Part shown: one piece after another, positions 55,771 through 64,000 of the stretch
Numbering within the stretch: the stretch's first letter is position 1
Layout of the letters: the number at the start of each line of letters is the position of its first letter
Source of the DNA: Sphingobacteriaceae bacterium
Lineage (GTDB): Bacteria; Bacteroidota; Bacteroidia; B-17B0; Aurantibacillaceae
Length of the DNA: 64,000 bases
Direction: 5' to 3'
Assembly (NCBI GenBank): GCA_016709575.1
Contig: JADJMM010000007.1
Span: 186,001-250,000 of the forward strand
Translations under genes and position numbers: made by a program
The notes under the pieces: generated by a model
The model's database searches: none
Seen by the model: only the letters and a program-made list of their open reading frames with translations
Told to the model about the DNA's origin: nothing

Positions 55771-58212
55771 ATGAAAATTTCTTATAACTGGTTAAAAACA
55801 TTAATCAACATTGATATTGATGCCAATGAAGTGGCAAAACTTTTAACGGCTTCAGGATTGGAAGTGGAAAGTACTGAAGCATTCGAATCTGTAAAGGGTG
55901 GCTTAAAAGGTATTGTGGTTGGTGAAGTTATTGAGAAAGTAAAACACCCTGAGGCGGATAAATTAAGTCTGACTAAAGTAAATGTTGGCGGAGCTGAATT
56001 ATTAAATATTGTATGTGGTGCAGCTAATGTGGCGGCCGGCCAAAAAGTTTTAGTGGCAACAATTGGAACTACCATTTATCCTGTAAGTGGCGAGCCTATG
56101 AAAATGGAGAAACGTAAAATCCGTGGTGCTGCGAGCGAAGGAATGATTTGTGCTGAAGACGAGATTGGGGTTGGAACGAGTCACGATGGGATTTTAGTTT
56201 TACCTGCTGATACAAAAGTGGGTTTAGCTGCAGCTGATTATTTTAAATTAGAGAATGATGTTGTTTTTGAAATTGGTTTAACGCCAAATCGTAGTGATGC
56301 TGCTTCTCATTTAGGAGTGGCGCGTGATTTAGTGGCTATTTTGAAATCAACAAACACAGAAAGTAAAAGTGAAATCACCTTAACAGGAATTAATCAAACA
56401 CCTCCTGCAACCAATATTAATAAAGTTGAAGTTGTTGTTGAGAATAAAGAAGCTTGTCCGCGTTACAGTGGATTAGTATTAACAGGATTAACAGTAAAAT
56501 CTTCTCCTGATTGGTTGCAAAATCGTTTAAGAGCAATTGGTTTACGTCCAATTAACAATGTGGTAGATATTACCAATTTTGTTTTACATGAATTCGGTCA
56601 GCCTTTACATGCTTTTGATTTGGAAAAAGTAAAAGGAAATAAAATTATTGTTAAGACTTGCGCAGAAGGAACTGTATTCAAAACGTTAGATGGTGTAGAT
56701 AGAAAATTAGCAGCTACAGATTTAATGATTTGCAACGAAAAAGAACCAATGTGTATTGCCGGTGTATTTGGTGGATTAGACAGTGGCGTTACCGAAAACA
56801 CCAAATCAATATTTTTAGAGAGTGCTTATTTTGATAGCGGATATATTCGTAAAACCGGAAAGAAACACGGTTTAAAAACGGATGCTTCTTTCAGGTTTGA
56901 GAGAGGAACAGACCCTGAAATGACGGTGACCGCACTGAAACGCGCTGCTGCTTTGATATTGGATATTTGTGGTGGAAATGTAAGTATGGATGTAGTGGAT
57001 TTATATCCTGAGAAACTTGAACCTTACAAAGTTCCATTCTCTTATGATAATTGCCGCGATTTAATTGGTAAAAATATTGAAACAAGTATCATAAAAAATA
57101 TTATTACGTCGTTGGGAATTGAAATTGCCAAGGAAAGTTCAGATGGTTTACTTTTAAGTGTGCCGCGTTTTAAAACTGATGTAACACGTGAAGCGGATGT
57201 GATTGAAGAAGTAATGCGTATTTATGGTTACAACAATGTAGAAATAAGCAACCGCTTTAGTTTTGGAGTACAAGCAGCAGGTTCAAACAGCGGCTATCAA
57301 TTAGAAAACAAAATTTCGGATGTGTTAATTGCAAATGGTTTCAGCGAAATCATGTCTTTGTCGTTAACCAAAGAAAGCTATTATAAAAACAACGCTGACT
57401 TAGTAAATGTATTAAATCCATTAAGTCAGGATTTGAATGTATTGCGTGGCGAAATGTTGTATAGTGGATTAGAAGCAATTGCTTATAATTCTAACCGTAA
57501 AAATGCTGACTTAAAGTTTTTCGAATTCGGAAAAACCTATTCTAAGTTAGCAGAAGGTGTCCCGATTGATATCGGGATTAAATACGCTGAGCAAAAACAT
57601 TTAAGTTTATTTGTTTGCGGAAAGAAAATTCAGGAAAATCCTTATGGAAAAGCGGGCGACGTTGATTTCGCTTTTATGAAATCTTGTGTTGAAGCTATCT
57701 TAAAAAAATTAGGCATCGAAAAATATTCAAGTTCTGAAACAGAAGGCGAAAATTTTTCTTACGGTTTAAATTATACCTCGAAGAAAAAATCGGTAGTGCA
57801 ATTTGGATGTGTTAGCAAAGCAATTTGTAAAAAATTCGACTTAAGTCAAACCGTTTTTTATGCCGACTTTGATTTTGAAACCTTAATGAATTTAAGCAAT
57901 AAGAACAAAGTAGAATATGCTGAAATCCCGAAATTCCCTTCTGTACGCCGTGATTTAGCTATGTTATTGGATAAAACTGTAAAATATCAGCAAATTGAAG
58001 AATTAGCTTATGCAGCTGAACGTAAATTTTTAAAGGCCGTAAATTTATTTGATATATACGAAGGTGATAAAATAGGTAAGGATAAAAAATCTTACGCAGT
58101 AAGTTTTACTTTGTTAGATGAAGAGAATACCTTAACCGATAAGCAAATTGAAAACATCATGAATAAATTAGTGAATACTTATAAAGAAAAATTAAACGCA
58201 GAATTAAGATAG
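55771..58212 (+). CDS. pheT: Phenylalanyl-tRNA synthetase beta subunit
   Basis: 813 residues, the usual length. Pairs with PheS to charge tRNA-Phe. Domains: N-terminal tRNA-binding (EMAPII-like) fold (about 38-150, KVNVGGAELLNIVCGAANV), B3/B4 editing domain with RPINNVVDITNFVLHEFGQP, B5, the pseudo-catalytic core (KNADLKFFEFGKTYSK) and the ferredoxin-like anticodon-binding (FDX-ACB) domain (FPSVRRDLAMLLDK) at the C-terminus. pheS is not in the window. No frame break. It has its own promoter and a structured leader. Confidence 0.96.
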   Translation: MKISYNWLKTLINIDIDANEVAKLLTASGLEVESTEAFESVKGGLKGIVVGEVIEKVKHPEADKLSLTKVNVGGAELLNIVCGAANVAAGQKVLVATIGTTIYPVSGEPMKMEKRKIRGAASEGMICAEDEIGVGTSHDGILVLPADTKVGLAAADYFKLENDVVFEIGLTPNRSDAASHLGVARDLVAILKSTNTESKSEITLTGINQTPPATNINKVEVVVENKEACPRYSGLVLTGLTVKSSPDWLQNRLRAIGLRPINNVVDITNFVLHEFGQPLHAFDLEKVKGNKIIVKTCAEGTVFKTLDGVDRKLAATDLMICNEKEPMCIAGVFGGLDSGVTENTKSIFLESAYFDSGYIRKTGKKHGLKTDASFRFERGTDPEMTVTALKRAAALILDICGGNVSMDVVDLYPEKLEPYKVPFSYDNCRDLIGKNIETSIIKNIITSLGIEIAKESSDGLLLSVPRFKTDVTREADVIEEVMRIYGYNNVEISNRFSFGVQAAGSNSGYQLENKISDVLIANGFSEIMSLSLTKESYYKNNADLVNVLNPLSQDLNVLRGEMLYSGLEAIAYNSNRKNADLKFFEFGKTYSKLAEGVPIDIGIKYAEQKHLSLFVCGKKIQENPYGKAGDVDFAFMKSCVEAILKKLGIEKYSSSETEGENFSYGLNYTSKKKSVVQFGCVSKAICKKFDLSQTVFYADFDFETLMNLSNKNKVEYAEIPKFPSVRRDLAMLLDKTVKYQQIEELAYAAERKFLKAVNLFDIYEGDKIGKDKKSYAVSFTLLDEENTLTDKQIENIMNKLVNTYKEKLNAELR

Positions 58213-58234
58213 TATAAACTCTAACACCTAAACC

Positions 58235-59038
58235 ATGAAACAATTTCTACTTGTATTATTTATTTTATCAGCCGGCTTTATGAAGTCGCAATGTGCTCTT
58301 ACCACGTCGGTAACACCTGAAAGTTGCCCCGGTACTTGTGATGCTAAAGTAACTGTGAATTTAAGCCCAGGTTGTACAGCTTTTCCTTATAACTTAGTAA
58401 TTAATGGTGGAACATGTACACCAACAGGAACATTTGTAATGACATCTTCAAGTATTACATTCAGTAATCTTTGTAGTTGTACTAGCCCGTTTACCGCACT
58501 ACTTTATGGTATTTTACCAATCCCAATTACATTTACAACGTTTACAACTTTTGGCGGGCTTCCGCTTACTGTAGTACCTGCTGCTTTTCCGGCAACATGT
58601 TCTTCTTGTTGTGATGGAACTGTTCAAGCAACAACCGTAGGTGGAACTAGTCCGTATACTTATACTTGGACTCCATCTATTTCAACTTCCTCGGTTGCTA
58701 ATAATGCTTGTCCTGGTGTTTATACAGTTTGTGTAGCTGACAGTAAAGGTTGCACTTCTTGTCAAACTACCACAGTTAATTTTATTCCATTGGGAATATC
58801 TGAGAATGAAATTGCACCGGTAAAAATCAGCAACACAAAGGATGAAATTGTAATTTCTGATATTTACATCATAAACACATTAACAGTTTACGATTTAACA
58901 GGTCGTTTAGTTTATAAGAGCGAGAATTCGAATCAAAAAGAAATCCGTTTAAACAAAAACCAGTTTAATAAAGGCGTTTATGTAATGAGTGTTGAAGGAA
59001 GCCGTCGTCAATCGAAACATAAGATTATTGTAGAATAG
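58235..59038 (+). CDS. T9SS-secreted protein with SprB-like repeat
   Basis: 267 residues. Signal peptide MKQFLLVLFILSAGFMKSQ. Cys-rich N-terminal region (ESCPGTCDAKVTVNLSPGC), then one SprB-like repeat (CDGTVQATTVGGTSPYTYTW, NNACPGVYTVCVADSKGC) and a type A sorting tail (LTVYDLTGRLVYKSEN, NKGVYVMSVEG, KHKIIVE). SprB-like repeats occur in gliding adhesins of Bacteroidota. It lies 22 bp after pheT and could be read through from it. No frame break. Confidence 0.85.
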   Translation: MKQFLLVLFILSAGFMKSQCALTTSVTPESCPGTCDAKVTVNLSPGCTAFPYNLVINGGTCTPTGTFVMTSSSITFSNLCSCTSPFTALLYGILPIPITFTTFTTFGGLPLTVVPAAFPATCSSCCDGTVQATTVGGTSPYTYTWTPSISTSSVANNACPGVYTVCVADSKGCTSCQTTTVNFIPLGISENEIAPVKISNTKDEIVISDIYIINTLTVYDLTGRLVYKSENSNQKEIRLNKNQFNKGVYVMSVEGSRRQSKHKIIVE

Positions 59039-59050
59039 AATTTATTCTGA

Positions 59051-59807
59051 TTAACCTTCAAGCCACTTCACAAACGAAGTGGCTTTTTTTGCTTATAATT
59101 ATTTTCTCTTCAGTGCTTACTTTTAAATTCAAGATAAGCTTACGGGAAAAATAATTTTCAAAGTCTTTTATGAATTTACGGTTAACGATAAACTGACGAT
59201 TAGCTCTGTAAAAATCAGTTGAATCCAGGATATTTTCTAAATCTTCTAAACGCTGACTCAAGCGATTTAATTTATCAAACTGCCAGGCATAGGTTTTTCC
59301 TTCTGTAAAATAGAAATAAGGGATGTCTGATGTTTTTACAGGAATAAATTTCTCTTTATGATTTATTAGTAGTGTTTTGGATTCTTGTTGTTTTAAAAGG
59401 TTTAATTGCCCGAATATAAGTTTCAATTTCTCAACCTCGCTCTCTTTAACACTTTTGTATTTATTCAAAACGTTATCAATTTCACTTTGTGAAAAGGGTT
59501 TAAGGATGTACCCAATGGCATTCGCATCAAACGCTTTTATTGCATATTCGTCGTAGGCTGTACAAAATACAACAGGGCAGTTTAGTTTAATAGACTCAAA
59601 AATTTCAAAACTTTGTCCGTCAATTAATTTAATGTCCGAAAAAATTAAGTCCGGAAGCGTATTTGTTTTTGTGTTGAAATAATTTAATGTTGACTCCACA
59701 GAATCTAATTGTGCCAATATTGTAATAGAAGGGTCGTAAGTGTTAATGGCTTTTATTAAGCTCTTAACCGCTTTTACTTCATCTTCTATAATTAGAATGT
59801 TGTACAT
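59051..59807 (-). CDS. LytTR-family response regulator (frame broken at the end)
   Basis: About 251 residues. The receiver domain (1-118) has the phosphoacceptor Asp in DLIFSDIKLIDG, the acidic pair in IIEDE and the Lys in LKPFSQ. A LytTR DNA-binding domain (about 150-250: LLINHKEKFIPVKTSDIPYF, FYRANRQFIVNRKFIKDF) follows. The frame breaks in the 7-T run 59084-59090; a one-base correction gives ISKKATSFVKWLEG, the standard LytTR ending, with a stop at 59051. It is directly coupled to the LytS-like kinase upstream (boundary 59807/59808). Confidence 0.88.
59061..59091 (+). terminator. Rho-independent terminator
   Basis: AGCCACTTC (59061-59069) pairs perfectly with GAAGTGGCT (59076-59084), followed by seven T. 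It ends the SprB-repeat gene and overlaps the last codons of the convergent LytTR gene. Confidence 0.88.
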
Positions 59808-60581
59808 CTATTGTATTAAAGGTAGTTCAACGTTAAATAAATTGTTTTTACTATAGTGTCTGAATCCATCTAAGCCCAATAAATTGTATCTGCTTTTAAT
59901 ATTGTTAAGCCCTATTTTATTGGATTCCTCAACTTTACTTTTCACAATAATCGTGTTACTAATCATTAGTGTGTTATTTATTTCATGAGTAGCTAAAATA
60001 ACTGTAATGGGTTGTTTAACCGCATCTTTATCATTTTCCTCAATCATCGATTTAAGGGTGTTTAAGGAGTTAAAGAAAAAGTGCGGACTAATCTGGTTTT
60101 TCAATTGGTTCAACTGAGCTTCCTGATTTGCTCGGCGCAGTTCCGATATTTCCACTTCATATTGGCGCATACTTCCAATAGCTTCCATTAAGGCAATAAT
60201 AAAGTAAAAGCAAAGATTCAGCATTAAACCACGGGCCACAATAATTTTTGTAATGCTTTCGTCTGCATCTGTATGCGACAATGTGTTTTTAAGAAATTCG
60301 AAAACTATTGTTAATGCAAACGCGAGTATGCCTGTTAAAATGAATTTTACTATGTAGTGAAGTAATTTTTTAGAGGAATAATACTTAAACACTTTATCAT
60401 AATACACATGTATTAAACCAACCAGTATGCAATAAACAAAAACAAGTGTAGCCCCAATTATATCTGATGATAAAAGGTTAATTGAATACTCAAATAATAA
60501 TTGAACAAAAAAGAAGGCTGTAAATATTGTCGAAAATATTAGAACCAATATAAGCTTATATTTATAAAACAACCTTTGCAT
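59808..60581 (-). CDS. LytS/YehU-like sensor histidine kinase, apparently lacking its catalytic middle
   Basis: 257 residues. About four membrane helices (LILVLIFSTIFTAFFFVQLL, ATLVFVYCILVGLIHVYY) precede a His_kinase (5TM/LytS type) domain with the phosphoacceptor motif LNQLKNQISPHFFFNSLNTL and SMIEEND. The sequence then jumps to the end of the ATPase domain (PITVILATHEINNTLMISNT, KIGLNNIKSRYNLLG). The segment of roughly 75-80 residues that normally contains the N box (LxxxxENAxKHN) is absent, with the frame kept. As written it could not bind ATP. The paired response regulator is intact. Real deletion or collapsed sequence; see findings. Confidence 0.78.
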   Translation of the reverse strand: MQRLFYKYKLILVLIFSTIFTAFFFVQLLFEYSINLLSSDIIGATLVFVYCILVGLIHVYYDKVFKYYSSKKLLHYIVKFILTGILAFALTIVFEFLKNTLSHTDADESITKIIVARGLMLNLCFYFIIALMEAIGSMRQYEVEISELRRANQEAQLNQLKNQISPHFFFNSLNTLKSMIEENDKDAVKQPITVILATHEINNTLMISNTIIVKSKVEESNKIGLNNIKSRYNLLGLDGFRHYSKNNLFNVELPLIQ

Positions 60582-60737
60582 ATATTTTGCTGTTATAAAT
60601 CTACGAAAATTGTTTTGTTCATTTTGCGAGTTAGCTCTTCGCTTTGTCCGTTTTAATGATGAATTTGTCCGTTTTAGTATTAATAAGAGTGAAATTTGCT
60701 AACGGGGACTTACTTTCGGTTATCTAAACATAATAGC

Positions 60738-62258
60738 ATGAAAAAAATTATACCTTTTTTATTTTTCTTTTTAAGTGGCATCAGAATTGTAAATGCACAG
60801 TGCAATTGTACTGCGTTGCCAGCACCACCTGCATCACAAGCTGTAACGATTACTCCTGCAATGGGCGTAACTGGAATACAAAATGCTATTAACAGTGCCA
60901 CCGGACCAAAAACAATTTATTTAGCGAGCGGAACTTATAGTGTTGGCACAACTTATATTAACGTTACAAAACCGGGTATTACCATCCGTTCAGTTACCGG
61001 AAATCAAAATGATGTAATAATTCAAGGTACGGGTATGTTAAGTTTGTCGGGTACTTATCATGGTATATCAATTCTGCACCGCAAGTGTACAATTGCAGAT
61101 TTAACTATCCGTGATATTGATACACATCCTATTGAAATAAATTTCTGGTATCAACCAGGGCCAATTGACAGTGTATTAATTCATAATGTCCATATTATTG
61201 ATGGTGGAGAACAATTAATTAAAATGAGTTATTCAGGATTAACAACACAAAGTGGTGATAATGGGATTATTGAATGTAGTACTATTGAATACAGTACTTC
61301 GTTGCCCGGAAGTAATTATTACACCAATGGAATAGATTTACATTATGCAAAAAACTGGATCATTCGTGATAATGTTATTCGCAATATAAAGCACGGACCA
61401 TCTACAACTAGTGATGCAGGTCCGGCTATTTTATTTTTTAAGCAAGGTGTAAACCCATTAATTGAAAGAAATAAAATTATTAATTGCGACGAAGGTATTT
61501 CATTGGGAAATTGGGGAGATAGTCCAAATATTTCATGCTACGGTGGAACTTTGAGAAATAATATGATTCTCGGTCACGCCAATAGTAGATGCGGATTATT
61601 AGCGGTGCTTTGTCCGAGTGCTAACATTATAAATAATACTGTGTACTCTCCGGGTGGAGTTGCTTTTACTGCTCAAAAATACTCTATTGAAGTTACAGGA
61701 AGTTTAACTGCCAATTGTTTAATTCAAAATAATTTGTGTGACGAGCCTTGGTATAATAATTCTAACCTAGCACCAACACCATCCTTAACAACAAATAATT
61801 TTTCAGCAACAACATCTTATTTTACAAGTACGCTTAGTACAAGTCCGAATTTATTACGTTTAGCGCCAACAGCTCCTGCGCCTTCTATTAATGCTGGCAC
61901 TTCTACAAGTTTACGAGTGAACGATTTTGAATGTCAGAGTATGAGTGGGAATTATGATATTGGTGCAGATGAAATTGTAACTTCAACAGATTTAGAAGAA
62001 AGCGGAAAGTTATCGGGTGTGAATTTTTATCCTAATCCTTTTACAAACGAGATTTCAATTAAATTAGATTTTGATGGAGAAGTAGAAATTGAAGTAACGG
62101 ATGTATTGGGAAGAATACAGTTGGTAAAACAAATTTCTGCAAATAACAATAGCGACTATAAAATTAGTACGGAAGCCTGTTATTTAAACAATGGTTTGTA
62201 TTTCATAACTATAAAATCCGGTAATAGAGCTTTTACGGAAAAAATGATAAAGCAATAA
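60738..62258 (+). CDS. T9SS-secreted right-handed beta-helix protein
   Basis: 506 residues from ATG 60738 (signal peptide MKKIIPFLFFFLSGIRIVNAQ); an earlier in-frame start at 60696 would put 14 extra residues before it. The central part is a parallel beta-helix of the pectate-lyase/NosD type (IYLASGTYSVGTTYINVT, KNWIIRDNVIRNIKHG, NPLIERNKIINCDEGIS), with an NYDIGADEI motif after it. A type A sorting tail (VNFYPNPFTNEISIKL, YFITIKSGN) closes the protein. It may bind or cleave a polysaccharide; no lyase triad can be assigned by eye. No frame break. Confidence 0.85.
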   Translation: MKKIIPFLFFFLSGIRIVNAQCNCTALPAPPASQAVTITPAMGVTGIQNAINSATGPKTIYLASGTYSVGTTYINVTKPGITIRSVTGNQNDVIIQGTGMLSLSGTYHGISILHRKCTIADLTIRDIDTHPIEINFWYQPGPIDSVLIHNVHIIDGGEQLIKMSYSGLTTQSGDNGIIECSTIEYSTSLPGSNYYTNGIDLHYAKNWIIRDNVIRNIKHGPSTTSDAGPAILFFKQGVNPLIERNKIINCDEGISLGNWGDSPNISCYGGTLRNNMILGHANSRCGLLAVLCPSANIINNTVYSPGGVAFTAQKYSIEVTGSLTANCLIQNNLCDEPWYNNSNLAPTPSLTTNNFSATTSYFTSTLSTSPNLLRLAPTAPAPSINAGTSTSLRVNDFECQSMSGNYDIGADEIVTSTDLEESGKLSGVNFYPNPFTNEISIKLDFDGEVEIEVTDVLGRIQLVKQISANNNSDYKISTEACYLNNGLYFITIKSGNRAFTEKMIKQ

Positions 62259-62417
62259 GCTATTAGGCGCATAAAAATGACCTTAAAACCCAATGAAATC
62301 TAAGAATTTAGCTATTATAGCACTGTATTTAATAGCGTGATTAAAATCTCCTTTAAAAACACTTGAATTTTGACTAAAAAATAGTATTTTAGGTGGACAA
62401 TTTTACCTATCAATTTT

Positions 62418-62978
62418 ATGGTTGAAACACAAGATAAAGCAACGTTCCTTTACAATTGGTTAAAGGAGTGTGAAAAAGAACATATCATCCTTTGTTTTCA
62501 GGGAGATTTTAATCAAGATTTAGTAAATGCAATTTTAATATTGGCTGAACGTGGACCGGAAGTTCAGAATAGTTCAACGGTTGTGCGCGCTCGCGTGTTT
62601 TCTGTTTTAGTGGAGTGTATGCAAAACATCCGCAAATATGGTTCACCAACAAGTTCAAGCGATCTTAAACCGGGCATCGTAATTGTTTGTTTGGATGAAA
62701 AAGGATATTTATTAAAGACCGGAAATTTTATTGATAACAACCTAATTCCAAATTTGAAAAACCGATTAGATTCCGTTATCAAATTAAATAAGGATGAATT
62801 AAAAGATATGCATAAGAAAGTTTTAGGTGAAACAGAACTTTCTGAAAAATCAGGAGCCGGTCTTGGTTTAATTAGTATTGCTCGTAAATCTGATGGGATG
62901 GGATATTTGTTTAAACCTATCGATGATAAAACATCATTTTATGCTCTTGACGTACATATTTCTAATACGACAAAGTAA
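62418..62978 (+). CDS. siaB: SiaB family protein kinase (DUF6272)
   Basis: 186 residues. An HPK/GHKL-type fold: the N-box-like VLVECMQNIRKYG (near 72-84) and the glycine-rich loop KSGAGLGLISIARKSDG (near 147-163) match SiaB, the kinase that phosphorylates SiaC in Pseudomonas aeruginosa. No membrane segment. SiaC is coded 5 bp downstream, and a periplasmic sensor follows. The partner assignment rests on the neighbour gene and motifs. No frame break. Confidence 0.82.
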   Translation: MVETQDKATFLYNWLKECEKEHIILCFQGDFNQDLVNAILILAERGPEVQNSSTVVRARVFSVLVECMQNIRKYGSPTSSSDLKPGIVIVCLDEKGYLLKTGNFIDNNLIPNLKNRLDSVIKLNKDELKDMHKKVLGETELSEKSGAGLGLISIARKSDGMGYLFKPIDDKTSFYALDVHISNTTK

Positions 62979-62983
62979 TTTGT

Positions 62984-63358
62984 ATGGAAGCCCTGAAAAT
63001 TGAAGCTACTGTAGATACACCTGGAATTATTCTGGATCCGATAAACAATTTGTTTGAGATAAGCGGCAAATCGTATCCTGAAGACACCAAGGAATTCTAT
63101 CATAATGTTTTACATTGGATGGATTTGTATGTAGCTTCTCCCAATCCTAAAACAAATTTCATTTTCAAATTAAAATATTTCAACTCTTCTTCTTACAAAC
63201 CTATTTTTGATATTTTGGCCAAACTCGAAACTATAAAAAATAAAAAGTGTGATGTAAAAGTAGAGTGGCACTATAAAAGCGGTGATTCAGACATGCTTGA
63301 AGCAGGAGAAGAATTTGCCGACTTATTCGAATTACCTTTCACTTATCAAACTTTTTAG
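62984..63358 (+). CDS. siaC: SiaC family regulatory phosphoprotein (DUF1987)
   Basis: 124 residues. Diagnostic DUF1987 pattern: TPGIILDPINNLFEISGKSY at the start, EDTKEFYHNVLHWMDLY, then FKLKYFNSSSYKPIFDILAK and VEWHYKSGDSDMLEAGEEFA. In P. aeruginosa SiaC, Thr68 is phosphorylated; here the equivalent place reads NSSSY (Ser68-Ser70), so Ser is the probable phosphosite. SiaC there activates the diguanylate cyclase SiaD when unphosphorylated. No siaD is seen in this window. Cotranscribed with siaB. Confidence 0.85.
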   Translation: MEALKIEATVDTPGIILDPINNLFEISGKSYPEDTKEFYHNVLHWMDLYVASPNPKTNFIFKLKYFNSSSYKPIFDILAKLETIKNKKCDVKVEWHYKSGDSDMLEAGEEFADLFELPFTYQTF

Positions 63359-63369
63359 AAAGGAAACTG

Positions 63370-64000
63370 ATGCGGAACTTTCTTAAAATAGTTTTTTTAG
63401 TCGCATCCCTATTCAGTTTTTGTATTCTGTATTCTCAGAAACAATGCACCCAAATTAAGTTTAAAAATTATGGAACAGATCAAGGTCTTGCAGTAACAAC
63501 CGCCTTCTCCATTGCTCAAGATGATAACGGTTTTTTATGGATTGCAAGTATTGATGGATTACTTCGTTATGATGGCTATAAATTTGTGGCCTACAAAAAT
63601 AATTTCAACGATTCGAGTTCAATTTCTGATAATACGGTTTCGTATTTAACTAAAGGCAAAGAAAACCGTATTTGGATGGGTACTTACTCCGGTGGAGTAA
63701 ATGTTTTAGATGCTAATACAGGAAAGTTTAAACGCTATCAAAATAACCCCAACAATAAAAATAGTTTAAGCAGTAATCGCGTTTGGTCGGTGTTGGAAGA
63801 TGACAATGGAATTGTATGGGCAGGAACTGATAATGGTTTAAACCGCATCGACACTAAAACCAATAAAGTTACCCGCTATCAACATGATGACGGTAACAAA
63901 AACACTATTTGCGAGAATAATATTTTAAGTCTGGCAAAAGATAAACAAGGTGTTTTATGGATTGGAACAGCAAATGGTTTAAGCAGAGCGCCACTCGATT
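63370..64000 (+). CDS. Two-component-type beta-propeller (Reg_prop) sensor, partial at the window edge
   Basis: The first ~210 codons are in the window and remain open at 64000. ATG 63370 starts a signal-anchor or signal peptide (FLKIVFLVASLFSFCILYSQ). At least four Reg_prop repeats follow (DQGLAVTTAFSIAQDDNGFLW, FLWIASIDGLLRYDGYKF; IWMGTYSGGVNVLD; VWAGTDNGLNRID; LWIGTANGLSRAPL), the seven-bladed periplasmic sensor of hybrid two-component and SpoIIE-type proteins in Bacteroidota. The C-terminal output module is outside the window. It starts 12 bp after siaC and is almost certainly in the same transcript. Confidence 0.85.
   Translation, partial: MRNFLKIVFLVASLFSFCILYSQKQCTQIKFKNYGTDQGLAVTTAFSIAQDDNGFLWIASIDGLLRYDGYKFVAYKNNFNDSSSISDNTVSYLTKGKENRIWMGTYSGGVNVLDANTGKFKRYQNNPNNKNSLSSNRVWSVLEDDNGIVWAGTDNGLNRIDTKTNKVTRYQHDDGNKNTICENNILSLAKDKQGVLWIGTANGLSRAPLD

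Noticed and set aside
62259..62417. Promoter or structured RNA before siaB
   Set aside because: I found no TAnnTTTG match and no convincing hairpin in these 159 bases.

Overview
The window is AT-rich DNA from a free-living-type member of the Bacteroidota. Four things point there: type IX secretion (T9SS) C-terminal sorting tails on several secreted proteins and a gliding-associated (CHU_C) C-terminus on another; DUF1573, TamL and the Bat (aerotolerance) operon; kynurenine 3-monooxygenase; and many promoters with the TAnnTTTG -7 element of this phylum. I cannot place it below phylum with confidence; the gene set looks more like Flavobacteriales/Sphingobacteriales-type environmental lineages than Bacteroidales.

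Layout. 1-7.8 kb: two T9SS cargo proteins (one partial, one 1909-residue repeat protein) around an unknown helical-repeat protein. 7.9-12.3 kb: lipid genes (lysophospholipid acyltransferase, fatty acid desaturase), an M28 peptidase, a START-like protein with a histone H1-like tail, and tRNA-Met. 12.3-18.6 kb: a PKD/CHU_C surface protein, an OmpA-like/TPR lipoprotein, rpsT and an OmpA-family protein. 18.6-26 kb: MFS transporter, a membrane protein, a JmjC-like cupin, an ECF sigma factor with its probable membrane partner, a divergent barrel-less TonB-plug protein, and a glycosyltransferase. 26-36 kb: tamL, trmH-type methyltransferase, three DUF1573 genes, valS, a histidine kinase, cdsA. 36-41 kb: two small unknowns, tilS, kmo, a DoxX/thioredoxin-like protein, a small lipoprotein. 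41.3-49.6 kb: moxR-DUF58-unknown-batA-batB-batC-batD-batE. 49.6-58.2 kb: PAP2 phosphatase, VOC protein, nnr with a small FeoB-associated Cys-rich protein, a CocE-type hydrolase, purK, pheT. 58.2-64 kb: two T9SS cargo proteins, a LytTR/LytS two-component pair, and at the edge siaB-siaC followed by a beta-propeller sensor.

The main technical observation is that about 25 genes carry one or more reading-frame breaks, mostly +/-1 nt in short homopolymers, plus four in-frame stop codons in otherwise well-conserved genes. Restoring one base re-creates the family sequence almost every time, so most breaks look like uncorrected long-read sequencing errors rather than pseudogenes. I therefore annotate these as single genes and give the position of each break. 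Two genes (the MFS transporter and the LytS-like kinase) seem in addition to lack an internal block of roughly 65-80 residues.

The most interesting biology is (i) a SiaB-SiaC partner-switch pair placed directly before a periplasmic two-component-type propeller protein, (ii) the sigma/TPR-membrane-protein/plug cluster with an inverted repeat between the divergent genes, (iii) the START-like domain fused to a lysine/alanine-rich tail, and (iv) a perfect 12-bp hairpin in the pheT leader.
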